From Pseudomonas sp. FeN3W (GTDB lineage Bacteria; Pseudomonadota; Gammaproteobacteria; Pseudomonadales; Pseudomonadaceae), in contig CP136011.1 of the NCBI GenBank assembly GCA_030263805.2, positions 124,001-188,000 on the forward strand: a stretch of DNA of 64,000 nt, in the 5' to 3' direction. The position numbers and the translations under genes were made by a program. The notes under the pieces are model-generated. The model saw only the letters and a program-made list of their open reading frames with translations, was not told where the DNA came from and did no database searches. Below, in pieces: positions 1-7,937 of this stretch (positions are counted from its first letter, which is position 1; each line of letters starts with the position of its first letter).

Positions 1-10
1 ATTAAGAGAC

Positions 11-217
11 ATGGGGCTTTCCATAACCCCCATGATGACAACCGACAGCAAGCCCACTATCGCAAGCTTTGTGAAGCAGCTCGATCCTTCAAAGATCTTT
101 ATCCTGAGCGTCAAGGAGCATTGGATTGCAGTTAGGATGGGCGCCATTCATGACAAAGCCGCAACACATCCAAGAGCAGTTGTAACCAATTTTTTTGAAA
201 TCAAAAGACCCCTCTAG
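11..217 (+). CDS. Hypothetical protein, possibly the 3' end of a gene cut by the window edge
   Basis: Reading frame of 68 codons from the first ATG. The frame has no stop between the window start and this ATG, so it may be the C-terminal part of a longer protein. The centre contains FILSVKEHWIAVRMG, which looks like a beta strand with a His-Trp pair, but no family was recognised. It lies 21 bp upstream of a deoxyribosyltransferase-like gene on the same strand and could be the preceding operon member. No ribosome-binding site supports the ATG. Confidence 0.35.
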   Translation: MGLSITPMMTTDSKPTIASFVKQLDPSKIFILSVKEHWIAVRMGAIHDKAATHPRAVVTNFFEIKRPL

Positions 218-238
218 AAATCACATAAGGCTCTTAAA

Positions 239-748
239 ATGCACAAAATTTACCTTGCAGGCTTCGATGTATTCAGGCCTGATGCCATTGAACACGGGGA
301 AAAACTGAAAAAGCTATGCACTGCTGCGGGTGTCATTGGGCTATATCCTTTGGACAACGATATTCCTCAGGGCCTTGCGATGGAGGATTCGGCCCAGTGG
401 ATCTGCAAATCGAACATGGCCATGCTAACCCAGGCAGATGCCGTCCTGGCTAACCTGGAGTCATTTCGCGGCCATGAGCCTGATTCTGGAACTGTATTTG
501 AGGTCGGTGTGGCGATAGCACTCGGCAAACCTGTCTGGGCGTATTTCCCCGAAAGTGTGCCGCTTCGCCAGCAAGTTTCAACGGATCAGTTCGGCTGCTG
601 CCCAGACGGGTATATCGTTGAAAATTTCAACCTTCCGAAAAACCTGATGATTGCTTGCCAATGGGCTGGCTCAAGCCATAATTTCGAAACGGCATTGAAT
701 TCTATTTGCTCACTATTGAACACATCAACTGAGGTATCAAATGACTAA
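239..748 (+). CDS. Nucleoside 2-deoxyribosyltransferase-like protein
   Basis: 169 residues, about the usual length for this family. The N-terminus (IYLAGFDVF) matches the first strand and loop of the Rossmann-like fold. The stretch ADAVLANLESFRGHEPDSG followed by GTVFEVGVAIALGKPVWAY (residues about 64-101) carries the family signature, and the Glu in FEVG is the expected catalytic nucleophile. Known members cleave or exchange the N-glycosidic bond of deoxynucleosides and relatives in the cytoplasm; mobile-element members are often of unknown substrate. The next gene starts inside this one (8-bp overlap), so the two are probably translated together. The substrate cannot be told from sequence. 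Confidence 0.8.
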   Translation: MHKIYLAGFDVFRPDAIEHGEKLKKLCTAAGVIGLYPLDNDIPQGLAMEDSAQWICKSNMAMLTQADAVLANLESFRGHEPDSGTVFEVGVAIALGKPVWAYFPESVPLRQQVSTDQFGCCPDGYIVENFNLPKNLMIACQWAGSSHNFETALNSICSLLNTSTEVSND

Positions 749-2009
749 ATTAATAGAAGATATCTCTCAAAAAGGGCATTTAAAATCTGTCGTGCTTGAT
801 GAGTTCTCGCAATATAGCCCATTCAGGAATGACGGTCTAAAGCAGCGTATTCGCTCGCTTGAGGGCATTCCCGCCAACGTTTACCAGGTCTTGGGTAAAA
901 ATAGAGTTTTCGTTTTCGACAAGCTGGTTTCGCTGACACTTGACTATCAGGAAAAGGTACGTAGAGCGGCAACCGATGAAGAGATACGCTCTCTTCTTCC
1001 AGGGGCAATTATGCTGCCCTATGAGGCCGTGGCAAACGAGAACATAAAGCCAGAAGGCTATTCAATTGAAAGCACGGACGGTTCAACATGGGGCATTCGC
1101 CTTGAGCCATTCGATGCGGTACTCCTCGCCTCTTTTGCGTCGAAAGACGCAGCTTGCAAAGCGCTGGCCAATATCTTGGTAAGTGAGTCCATCGAAACGT
1201 CAGGGCCAGGTGATTTCGTCTTTAAGCAAATGCAGTTCAAGACTCATGCGTCTTGGGGACTGGATTCGTTGCCAGAAAAGCCCACGCTGGAAGCGTGGCA
1301 ACTGGACGATTTTTATGGTTATCGTGCCATGGCGCGCACTCAATTTCGTGAAGGTTTCCCGCTGGTGACGGAGGATCAATTCAATTCGCTTCGCGAGCTG
1401 GAAAAGCAATGGAGCTCGGAATCTGAAATCGCAAAAAGATGGGCCAAAAGCGAGATCAACAAGATTTGGTCTCTAGTGGATCATTTTGGTCTTGATTCAC
1501 TCAATAACCCGTTCGACGAGGTTGATGAGAGCAGCAGGGACGATGCCAAGAAGCTTAAAGCCATCTACCCAGAGCTGGGCATGCTCAGTGAAGAGTCTCT
1601 GTTCGATTGGTTTGGATCCTTCCAGTCCGAGTGTTGCTATTGCCGTGGATGGATGGCATATCGTGACGATGATTTTGTGTTTTATCTCATGGGGAAGCAG
1701 CTCAATCAAAAGACCGACGACAGAGCTGTTGATTTGGGGCAGATGCTCGCGTACGGAATCATGCTGGGCGAAGCCTACAACGAAGCCAAGATCAGAGCAC
1801 TTCAGTGGTTTGCATATGACGACGCCTTAAGAAGCATGGCGTGGCGCACAGCTCAAGCAATGGCTTACCTTGACCAGTATGCACATAGTGACGCTGGCCA
1901 CAGGGTCTCAATACTGAGCGATGTGATGAATGTTGGGCGTAAATATTCGGTTTCACCGGTAATGGTTGAGCAGACCCTGGAGGACTTTTCGGAGTGCCCT
2001 AGTAGCTAA
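741..2009 (+). CDS. Conserved-looking hypothetical protein, 422 residues
   Basis: Starts at ATG inside the end of the deoxyribosyltransferase-like gene, so the pair forms an operon that ends at the terminator just downstream. The protein appears soluble, acidic and aromatic-rich, with no signal peptide or membrane segment. A central Cys cluster, ECCYCRGW at about residue 295, might bind metal or be redox active. I do not recognise the family. Its tight coupling to a nucleoside-processing enzyme suggests a related substrate or a partner role, which is inference only. Confidence 0.75.
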   Translation: MTKLIEDISQKGHLKSVVLDEFSQYSPFRNDGLKQRIRSLEGIPANVYQVLGKNRVFVFDKLVSLTLDYQEKVRRAATDEEIRSLLPGAIMLPYEAVANENIKPEGYSIESTDGSTWGIRLEPFDAVLLASFASKDAACKALANILVSESIETSGPGDFVFKQMQFKTHASWGLDSLPEKPTLEAWQLDDFYGYRAMARTQFREGFPLVTEDQFNSLRELEKQWSSESEIAKRWAKSEINKIWSLVDHFGLDSLNNPFDEVDESSRDDAKKLKAIYPELGMLSEESLFDWFGSFQSECCYCRGWMAYRDDDFVFYLMGKQLNQKTDDRAVDLGQMLAYGIMLGEAYNEAKIRALQWFAYDDALRSMAWRTAQAMAYLDQYAHSDAGHRVSILSDVMNVGRKYSVSPVMVEQTLEDFSECPSS

Positions 2010-2048
2010 GAATGGGATGGCGGCATAGCGCCATCATTTAGAGAAGAT

Positions 2049-2079
2049 AAGGCCGTTTCGAGAGAAACGGCCTTTTTTG
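2049..2079 (+). terminator. Rho-independent terminator
   Basis: AAGGCCGTTTC and its complement GAAACGGCCTT flank a short loop and are followed by a T run. It lies 40 bp after the stop of the 422-residue gene and ends the first operon. Confidence 0.9.
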
Positions 2080-2283
2080 TTGCCTGGATTTCGTCATTAA
2101 TCCGGCATGAGCTGACAAACACGCCAACCAAACGATGTTTCCATGGAAACATCACAGATTCAACATCGACTCACGAGCAGGGACACATAGTATAACGCGA
2201 TTCGCTCGTATTTTTTTTGCTACTCATCGGTACATGAAATTAAAGACAATTTTAAAAACAATCGTATTGATGAGCCTATTTTG

Positions 2284-2336
2284 ATATGCGTTAATTGACA
2301 GGAATTAACGAGCAGCCCGGATTATGCCGTATCCGG
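2284..2336 (+). promoter_or_regulatory. Recurrent TTGAC-type box overlapping a perfect inverted repeat, plus a second inverted repeat
   Basis: Positions 2284-2299 (ATATGCGTTAATTGAC) resemble the 16-bp box seen upstream of several other genes in this window. Positions 2289-2310 form a perfect inverted repeat, CGTTAATT-6-AATTAACG. A second one, CCGGAT-8-ATCCGG, lies at 2317-2336. Both sit within 75 bp of the 2362 start codon, so they are plausible operator sites for the nuclease-like/antitoxin operon. The rest of 2080-2283 is AT-rich with no recognised feature. Confidence 0.5.
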
Positions 2337-2361
2337 ATCTGCCTAGCCCTGAGATTTCCAC

Positions 2362-2946
2362 ATGTTGAATAGGAACAATCACGTCCCGCACGATACAGAA
2401 GATAAAAATTGGTGGTGCCAGCACGGTGAAAAGCTCGAAGGACAGTTCGTTACGCTGTGCCGCGATCACCTTGATCTAAACGCCGTAATCAATCCAGAAA
2501 AAGCCTCCAACCGCTTCGCCCTAGACCTGATAGTTGAAGACAAAATAGCCGATCTCAAGACTCAGAACACACCTTTCTTCACAGCCTCCCGTTACCGCAT
2601 GGATCCTCGGTACACCTTCACATTCAACCGCAAAGACTATCACAGCTACAAAAGCAAGGCGCCAGAATGCGACATATACGTATGGGTAGACTGGAAGCAG
2701 CTTGAGGGCTATGGGGCAAAAGTCGATTACTTCGGCGGAATATTTAGGCTACCTTTCATTGAAGTTGCCAAAATGATCGATGCAGGAGCTCCAGAGCACT
2801 ATTACAAGCGTCGACAAAGCGAGTTTGATCGAAACGCCAAGTCTTCATTTTTACTCGACATTAGAAAATTTGAAGCACTCTTCGTATCTGACGGGGCTTT
2901 CTCTTTGCCGCCGACAGGCACCAGCCAGGCCCGTACGTTCCTTTAA
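2362..2946 (+). CDS. Possible PD-(D/E)xK-fold nuclease paired with a ParS-type antitoxin
   Basis: 194 residues. Around residues 50-72, LDLIVEDKIADLKTQNTPFF gives a hydrophobic strand, an Asp, and a D-x-K on the next strand, the arrangement of PD-(D/E)xK nuclease active sites. A basic and aromatic region (FNRKDYHSYKSKAPECDIYVWVDW) follows, which fits the core strand order of that fold. The stop is 19 bp before the start of a ParS/Xre-type antitoxin, so the two are likely co-transcribed. The family was not recognised beyond the motif. It could be a toxin, a restriction-like enzyme or an unrelated protein. Confidence 0.55.
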   Translation: MLNRNNHVPHDTEDKNWWCQHGEKLEGQFVTLCRDHLDLNAVINPEKASNRFALDLIVEDKIADLKTQNTPFFTASRYRMDPRYTFTFNRKDYHSYKSKAPECDIYVWVDWKQLEGYGAKVDYFGGIFRLPFIEVAKMIDAGAPEHYYKRRQSEFDRNAKSSFLLDIRKFEALFVSDGAFSLPPTGTSQARTFL

Positions 2947-2965
2947 TGATCACGAGGAGAAGGTT

Positions 2966-3379
2966 GTGAAATTTCTATCAATAGAAACTGATCATATTGT
3001 CTCCTGGTTAATGGGGATGCCGTCTGATACCAACCTTAACGATCTGGTAGAAGCCGGTATTCCTCGAAAAGCCATTGAAACGCTCGCGGACAATGGCATA
3101 GACATCATGAACCTCGTAGTCCTGCCGGATCCCCTCATTGAGTCGCATGTCAGAAGTAACACATTGACACCTGAGGCCGGGTGGCTTGTTTACAGGGGAG
3201 TGACCGTAATAGTGCTTGCAGAAGCTCTACTTGGTAACCGTGATTATGCCATTGGGTGGGTTACCAGGTTCCTGCGTGGCTTGGGAGGCGCTACGGCCAT
3301 GCAGATGATCGCCACAGATGAAGGTTACGATGCAGTCGTGGTTTTCATCGAGCGCATTGCGCACGGGGTGTATCATTGA
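2966..3379 (+). CDS. ParS/Xre/MbcA-like antitoxin (DUF2384 C-terminal domain)
   Basis: The GTG start at 2966 was chosen because GAGGAGAAGG lies just upstream; it gives 137 residues, although the frame is open further upstream. Residues 1-60 look like the Xre-type helical domain of ParS antitoxins (LVEAGIPRKAIETLADNGID). The C-terminus, ALLGNRDYAIGWVTRFLRGL then GGATAMQMIATDEGYDAV and ERIAHGVYH, matches the DUF2384 pattern. Such antitoxins usually precede a RES-domain toxin, but here no RES gene is visible and the neighbour is an upstream nuclease-like gene. Known ParS-type antitoxins repress their own operons. Confidence 0.75.
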   Translation: MKFLSIETDHIVSWLMGMPSDTNLNDLVEAGIPRKAIETLADNGIDIMNLVVLPDPLIESHVRSNTLTPEAGWLVYRGVTVIVLAEALLGNRDYAIGWVTRFLRGLGGATAMQMIATDEGYDAVVVFIERIAHGVYH

Positions 3380-3403
3380 ATGCGGTTTAGCAGGCGTATC
3401 GAA

Positions 3404-3598
3404 TCAGGATTGTCTTTTTGCTATACGAGCCTCAGCTACATGCTTGACCGCAATCTTGCGCTCAGATGAATACTGATTCCAATCCCTAACCTCGGGGATT
3501 GACCTTCCACAGCCGCGACAAATCTCATCGCCCACATTGTGTGAGCACCTGCCTACGCATGGTGATGAATCAGGTTGGTTAGGTCGTAGAACGCTCAT
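3404..3598 (-). CDS. DUF1289 family protein
   Basis: 64 residues with the DUF1289 signature SPCVGRCSHNV...CRGCGRSIPEVRDW, that is C-x3-C-x8-C-x2-C, which probably binds a metal. AGGAG lies at a suitable distance upstream of the ATG on the minus strand. The function of the family is unknown; members are common in Pseudomonadota. It is divergently oriented from the 3785 gene, and the region between them holds two palindromic operator-like sites that could act on both. Confidence 0.85.
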   Translation of the reverse strand: MSVLRPNQPDSSPCVGRCSHNVGDEICRGCGRSIPEVRDWNQYSSERKIAVKHVAEARIAKRQS

Positions 3599-3663
3599 TT
3601 GAATAACTCCTATTTAAAACATTATGTCATGCCTACAATTGAGCTTCTAGCCTCTTATAAAAA

Positions 3664-3708
3664 GATGATATGTCATCCTTTTGATTGGATTGGAGATGAT
3701 ATGTCATC
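3664..3708. promoter_or_regulatory. Pair of GATGA-N4-TCATC operator-like sites, 31 bp apart
   Basis: Two identical copies of GATGATATGTCATC at 3664-3677 and 3695-3708. Their starts are 31 bp apart, about three helical turns, so both face the same side of the helix. The same half-site pair with the same 31-bp spacing occurs at 4888-4932, immediately upstream of hipB. The pair lies 25 bp upstream of the -35 box of the 3785 gene. Confidence 0.75.
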
Positions 3709-3732
3709 CCCCATAATTCTGTAAAGGCTATA

Positions 3733-3761
3733 TTGACATATACCATACTCTGGGTTATGCT
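3733..3761 (+). promoter_or_regulatory. Sigma-70-type promoter for the 3785 gene
   Basis: TTGACA at 3733-3738, 17-bp spacer, TATGCT at 3756-3761. The expected transcript start is about 17 bp before the start codon, with AAAGGAGAG as ribosome-binding site. Confidence 0.75.
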
Positions 3762-3784
3762 CAACCATCAAAAGGAGAGATACT

Positions 3785-4267
3785 ATGCGATACGCCAACA
3801 CTTTAGAAAGCTATGTGCTTAACCCATTGTCTGTTGATGATGTTTCTGAATACAAGAGAAACTACCGCAAAGAAGAAAGTTTAATAGCTTTGAAAAAAAA
3901 GTTCGCATGCAGAATCGCTTCGTTTGTCAGCATCGCCAGCCTAGTTACTGGGCTGTATTTCATCGGGGATGATATCAGATTCTCATTCGAATCTTTAATG
4001 CTTATCATATTTGCACCGGTATTATCTTTTTTTATTTATATGGCATATACTGAAGGGCTTGGTGAAGTATTCAGAGAATCCTATTCAATCAGGATTAGTG
4101 GCGTGGAATACTTCACAAGCCTGGAATCCTTCAAAGAAATTAAGATTGATTCAAAAAGATTTGAATCATCTCAGCTATCTACGACTCTGATGAAATCTGC
4201 CGCTGAGAAGGGAAGGGGGCTTTACGATTTCGAAAAATCTTTAATTGCCAATCTTGTGAATATTTGA
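3785..4267 (+). CDS. Small inner-membrane protein of unknown function
   Basis: 160 residues with a strong ribosome-binding site. The N-terminal 40 residues are charged; two hydrophobic segments follow at about residues 45-62 (FVSIASLVTGLYFIG) and 69-88 (LMLIIFAPVLSFFIYMAY), separated by a short acidic loop. The C-terminal half is soluble and probably cytoplasmic. No family was recognised. Its upstream region carries the same paired palindromes as hipBA, so it may be under HipB control. Two-helix proteins near toxin modules can be effectors or immunity proteins, but nothing in the sequence proves that. Confidence 0.7.
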   Translation: MRYANTLESYVLNPLSVDDVSEYKRNYRKEESLIALKKKFACRIASFVSIASLVTGLYFIGDDIRFSFESLMLIIFAPVLSFFIYMAYTEGLGEVFRESYSIRISGVEYFTSLESFKEIKIDSKRFESSQLSTTLMKSAAEKGRGLYDFEKSLIANLVNI

Positions 4268-4317
4268 AGCGATTAATATTAGCGCAAAATATTTATTCAG
4301 AATAACTTGGTGAGCCC

Positions 4318-4840
4318 ATGAAAATAACAGACGTTTTTTAGAACAGCACTTAGAATCTTTCGCCAATCATGCGGTGCTAGATGATTAGGAGGCAGAAAGT
4401 ATTCGCTCTACAGCGCTATATCGAATCTTTGTTGGAACGGATGGCTCAGCATTACCACTAGGAACCTCACTGTTTTTGTGTGCCTGTGTCTTGTTCTTTA
4501 CAGCTGTTTCTTTTGTTAATTGGCCACTTTCTTTCGCCAACCTTTTTGCTTTTTTGTTCATATACATTAGTTATTGTCTGAGTAGCCTAGAACCCTTAGA
4601 AAATGCAAGCCAGATCGTCGAGCTGCACGAAATCGCACGAGAGACACCTGGCGTGGCCAAATGGTTGCTGGAGTCAAATGAGAGAAACTGCTCGCCTAAG
4701 TATAGAGATCTTCGACAGCTAAAATTTCGCACGAAAAGATCAAGCCAGCTCTGGCCATCAAGCGTAAGCACTGCGAGGCAAAGAAAAGGCAAGAAGAGAT
4801 GATGGAAGACCTCACTTCGCTCATGAATAGCGAATCCTAA
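4318..4840 (+). pseudogene. Decayed gene for a small membrane protein
   Basis: Reading starts at ATG 4318 (MKITDVF). A one-base shift in the T run at 4334-4339 gives LEQHLESFANHAVLDD and then an in-frame TAG at 4386-4388. The same frame stays open from 4389 to 4802, with a hydrophobic stretch (LFLCACVLFFTAVSFV and LFAFLFIYISY) and a soluble tail. Another shift near 4718 would continue into a charged end, EAKKRQEEMMEDLTSLMNSES, stopping at 4838-4840. Two shifts and one stop indicate a pseudogene. A 60-codon lysine-rich frame on the opposite strand (4385-4567) is the main alternative reading. Confidence 0.45.
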
Positions 4841-4857
4841 CAATCCGCTCAAGCCTA

Positions 4858-4932
4858 TTGAAAACCTCGTGAGTTGTGGCTAATATGGATGACGTGTCAC
4901 TCATTAGAAACCTTGGAAGATGACAGATCATC
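4858..4932 (+). promoter_or_regulatory. hipBA promoter with two downstream operators
   Basis: TTGAAA at 4858-4863, 17-bp spacer, TAATAT at 4881-4886. Palindromes GATGACGTGTCACT (4888-4901, one end base off) and GATGACAGATCATC (4919-4932) follow directly, 31 bp apart. The second ends at the base before the hipB ATG. Bound repressor would cover the transcript start and leader, as expected for HipB autorepression. Confidence 0.7.
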
Positions 4933-5259
4933 ATGACTACGCTTACTGATGATTCGCTCGATACACTCAAGACCCTTGGTCTGAACGTCGATACAGCAAG
5001 ACAGAGAAGACGACTATCGGTAAAGGTCTTATCGGAGCGGGCGCTGATTACTGCTCAAACCTACCGGCGACTACGAAACGGCGATCCTAGCGTTTCCCTT
5101 GGCGTTGTCATGAGCGTATTGCAAGCCATGGGGCTTGAGTCTCAGGTAGCCAACCTGGCTGACCCGAAGAATGATGATGTTGGCATTGGATTAGAAGCCA
5201 CATGGCGACAAAAACATTTCAGAGGTGATAGCCATAATGAGCTGGAAACCAATTTCTAA
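4933..5259 (+). CDS. hipB: HipB-like helix-turn-helix antitoxin/repressor
   Basis: 108 residues with an Xre-type helix-turn-helix: RRRLSVKVLSERALITAQTY with the recognition helix around TYRRLRNG, then VSLGVVMSVLQAMG as the dimerisation helix. The C-terminal tail is about 35 residues. The 3' end overlaps the hipA start by 23 bp, so translation is coupled. Known HipB proteins bind palindromic operators and neutralise HipA kinase. Here the operators differ from the TATCC-N8-GGATA sites of E. coli, which fits a divergent recognition helix. Confidence 0.8.
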   Translation: MTTLTDDSLDTLKTLGLNVDTARQRRRLSVKVLSERALITAQTYRRLRNGDPSVSLGVVMSVLQAMGLESQVANLADPKNDDVGIGLEATWRQKHFRGDSHNELETNF

Positions 5260-6475
5260 AGCCTACGTATTCGTGATCGACAAAGGCAGAGAGCAACCCA
5301 TTGGCGTAGTCGATATGAGCAATGGGGTCTATCGCTTCGCGTATGGTAAAAAGTGGCTAGCCAATCCTAACGCTTTCTCGATTGATCCAATTAATTTGCC
5401 TTTGTCTGATAAGGCATATCTCTCATCGAAGCTATGGGGTTGTCTTGAGGATGCCACGCCTGACAACTGGGGTAAAAAGGTTCTTCTATCCCTTCACTCA
5501 CATCAGCCCCAAAATCCAATAGAGTGGCTGTTGGCTTCGCGAGGCGCTGGTGTTGGTGATCTTGGGTTCTCGGCAACCCTTACCAAGCTTGCAAAAATGA
5601 ACCCAACGCCTAGATTCGATGACCTGGTATCGCTCATGGAGGTTGCTCATGAGATTGATGAGGGTGATGACAACGTAGATCCTGCCCTGGCAAAAATGCT
5701 TTGGTATGGTTCATCAATGGGCGGTGCGCGCCCCAAAGTAACCGTTTCGCATGATGGCTATGAATGGATAGCCAAGCTGGGGCGCGATGAAGATGTGTTT
5801 GATCAGGTCAGGGCTGAGCACGCCTGCTTGAACATTGCGCGGACATGCGGGCTCGACGTATCTCATTCAGAGCTCATAGAGGTCGGTGGCAAGCCTGTGC
5901 TTTTGGTTAAGCGATTTGATAGGGCCGGTGATGCAAGGCTGCATTACTTAAGTGCCTATGCCGCCATTCATCCTGAGCGGGCAAAGCCAAATGACCCGGA
6001 ATCCATCATCAGCTATGCAAAGCTTGCGGAAATCGTGAGGAGAATCAGCTCCCAACCGAAAAAAGATCTTCGAGAACTTTTCTCTCGTATGTCGCTTAAC
6101 TGCCTGATTGGCAACAGTGACGATCATCTGAAGAACCATGGATTTCTGAGGATTGTTCGAGATGAGTATAGATTGTCACCCGCGTTCGACATTCTTCCTC
6201 ATCCAGAACAAATGAGTGAGCAGGCGCTTATGGTTGGGAAGTATGGGAGAAGATCAACCGTTGAAAATGTTTTAAGCGGTTGCGAGAATTTTGGACTTTC
6301 TCATGCTGAAGCAAAAGCGATTGTTGACAGTCAGATCAAAGTCCTCAGTAAGAGTCACGATTTTTTTCGAGAGGCCGGCATGAAGGAACGCGACATCCGC
6401 TTGCTACATAAGGCTTGCAATCGTTTAACGCCGCAAAAGCAGTTCGATAATCAATTGTTTGAGAATACACCATAA
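5237..6475 (+). CDS. hipA: HipA-family serine/threonine kinase toxin
   Basis: 412 residues from ATG 5237, which has AGAGGTGA about 9 bp upstream; GTG 5225 is possible. The N-terminal HipA domain is followed by a Gly-rich segment (SSMGGARPKVTV), and by NSDDHLKNHGFL near residue 291, the catalytic loop with Asp and Asn. SPAFDILP is the metal-binding DFD-like motif. Known HipA kinases phosphorylate aminoacyl-tRNA synthetases such as GltX and cause growth arrest; the target here is unknown. It forms an operon with hipB and no core residue appears lost. Confidence 0.9.
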   Translation: MSWKPISKAYVFVIDKGREQPIGVVDMSNGVYRFAYGKKWLANPNAFSIDPINLPLSDKAYLSSKLWGCLEDATPDNWGKKVLLSLHSHQPQNPIEWLLASRGAGVGDLGFSATLTKLAKMNPTPRFDDLVSLMEVAHEIDEGDDNVDPALAKMLWYGSSMGGARPKVTVSHDGYEWIAKLGRDEDVFDQVRAEHACLNIARTCGLDVSHSELIEVGGKPVLLVKRFDRAGDARLHYLSAYAAIHPERAKPNDPESIISYAKLAEIVRRISSQPKKDLRELFSRMSLNCLIGNSDDHLKNHGFLRIVRDEYRLSPAFDILPHPEQMSEQALMVGKYGRRSTVENVLSGCENFGLSHAEAKAIVDSQIKVLSKSHDFFREAGMKERDIRLLHKACNRLTPQKQFDNQLFENTP

Positions 6476-6554
6476 CAATCCAATATATGTTTTGATGACT
6501 TTTACAGGCAAAAGCATATAGAATAAAAGCACAACAACATAAACGCGTGAGCTT

Positions 6555-7784
6555 ATGACTAACTTTAACCTCTCAAACTTCAATCATTTCCGTTACGCAG
6601 GTATCGGGTCACGCAGGATTACAAGCAAAAGCTCATATCTAATGATGAGATTCTCTTGTTGCATGGCCTTTTACGGCGGAGTAATGGCATCTGGCGGTGC
6701 TGATGGATCTGACACATCGTTCGAGGTTGGGGCCAAGATAGCTTATGACGCGCTTGCAAAAAAATTGGGACTTCCTGAAAGAGAATACAAGCACGTACTT
6801 GAAGTCCATCTGCCATGGCCAACATTCAATGGTAGAAATAAAAACCCATCCGAGGGTTATTATCACGCAGAGTCAGATGCGGCCCTGAAAATGGCTTCTA
6901 AATTCCACCCAGCCTGGGACAGGCTTGGTCGAGGCCCACGCGCCATGATGTCAAGAAACTGTATGCAAGCGATGGGCTCTGCGCTTGATACACCGGCTAG
7001 GTTTACGATTTGCGAGACACCAGATGGCGCTTATACGGCAGCCATGACCTCATCAAAAACAGGTGGTACAGGGCAAGCTATTCGTGTGTCCGATGCCTAT
7101 GGGATTAAAGTCTATAACCTAAAAAATCCAGATCATCTTAAGCGAGTTATCTCGTGGATCGATGACTGCGAAGAAAAAATATACAAGAAGTTTGGCTTGA
7201 AGCCGAAGGAACTGGTGGATGATTTCCTGAGCTCATTTAAGGGTATAAAGCAGCATCAAACAGGAAATCTGGTGGAGATGGCAAATCGAGGTGAAATTGA
7301 CGTCCTTGTACATGGCTCAAATTGCTTCCATATGAACAGCGGCATTGCCAAAGAAATTCGCAACACATTTCCTGAGGCTTATCAATCATTCTTGAAAACG
7401 CCAAAGGGCGATAAAACCAAGCTTGGTAAGATTGACTGTGTAACGGTTGAGCGAAATGGCAAGCCGGTTACTATCGTCAATGCTTTTGTTCAATATACTT
7501 GGGGGCGCGATCCAGATGTACTTTATGTTGATTATGAGAAGATCAGATCATGCTTTGAAGCGGTCTCCAAGCAGTTTGACAGGAATGTCAAAATTGGAAT
7601 TCCAAGAATTGGCTCAGGTCTTGGAAATGGATGCTGGGTAACCATTAGCAATATCATCAATCAGCAGATGGGTAATCACAACCTAGTTCTTGTTGACTTG
7701 CCTTCACGGGAGCTGGATCTGCATAACGATACAGAAATGGCGTCTCCGGTCGTGGAATCAGGCGACCAAATGAGCCTCATCTAG
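6555..7784 (+). CDS. Fusion of SLOG/DprA-like Rossmann domain with a macro domain
   Basis: 409 residues. The N-terminal part (about 12-190) begins YAGIGSRRI and contains ASGGADGSDTSFEVGA, the GxGSR and Gly-rich signatures of SLOG/DprA-like nucleotide-binding folds. The C-terminal part (about 225-390) has GEIDVLVHGSNCF, an asparagine loop, NAFVQYTWG, and KIGIPRIGSGLGNGCW, typical of macro domains that bind or hydrolyse ADP-ribose adducts. SLOG domains occur in nucleotide-signal conflict systems. The combination suggests sensing or turnover of an NAD-derived or ADP-ribosylated compound. It stands alone, with GTGAGC as a modest ribosome-binding site. Confidence 0.8.
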   Translation: MTNFNLSNFNHFRYAGIGSRRITSKSSYLMMRFSCCMAFYGGVMASGGADGSDTSFEVGAKIAYDALAKKLGLPEREYKHVLEVHLPWPTFNGRNKNPSEGYYHAESDAALKMASKFHPAWDRLGRGPRAMMSRNCMQAMGSALDTPARFTICETPDGAYTAAMTSSKTGGTGQAIRVSDAYGIKVYNLKNPDHLKRVISWIDDCEEKIYKKFGLKPKELVDDFLSSFKGIKQHQTGNLVEMANRGEIDVLVHGSNCFHMNSGIAKEIRNTFPEAYQSFLKTPKGDKTKLGKIDCVTVERNGKPVTIVNAFVQYTWGRDPDVLYVDYEKIRSCFEAVSKQFDRNVKIGIPRIGSGLGNGCWVTISNIINQQMGNHNLVLVDLPSRELDLHNDTEMASPVVESGDQMSLI

Positions 7785-7937
7785 GGCTTGTTTGTGAATA
7801 GCGGGACGCCATTGGTCGCGGGTGGAGGGGTTTTACTACCCTTCTGAAAATCTCTGCAAGCCCCTGGCAACCTCAGCGTCGCGTCGCTAACTGTTGCCGT
7901 GCAGAGCACTACAGGATCTTGAATAATCACTTGTGTG

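Noticed and set aside
4333..4341. T run as a programmed -1 frameshift site
   Set aside because: The shifted frame meets a TAG 16 codons later and a further shift is needed downstream, so mutation is simpler.
4385..4567. 60-codon lysine-rich frame on the minus strand
   Set aside because: No ribosome-binding site, and the plus strand shows a longer coherent decayed gene. Kept only as an alternative reading.
7855..7870. GCAAGCCCCTGG, shared with the left end of the IS at 62808
   Set aside because: Only 12 bp are shared and no second end or transposase is nearby; not enough for an IS remnant.
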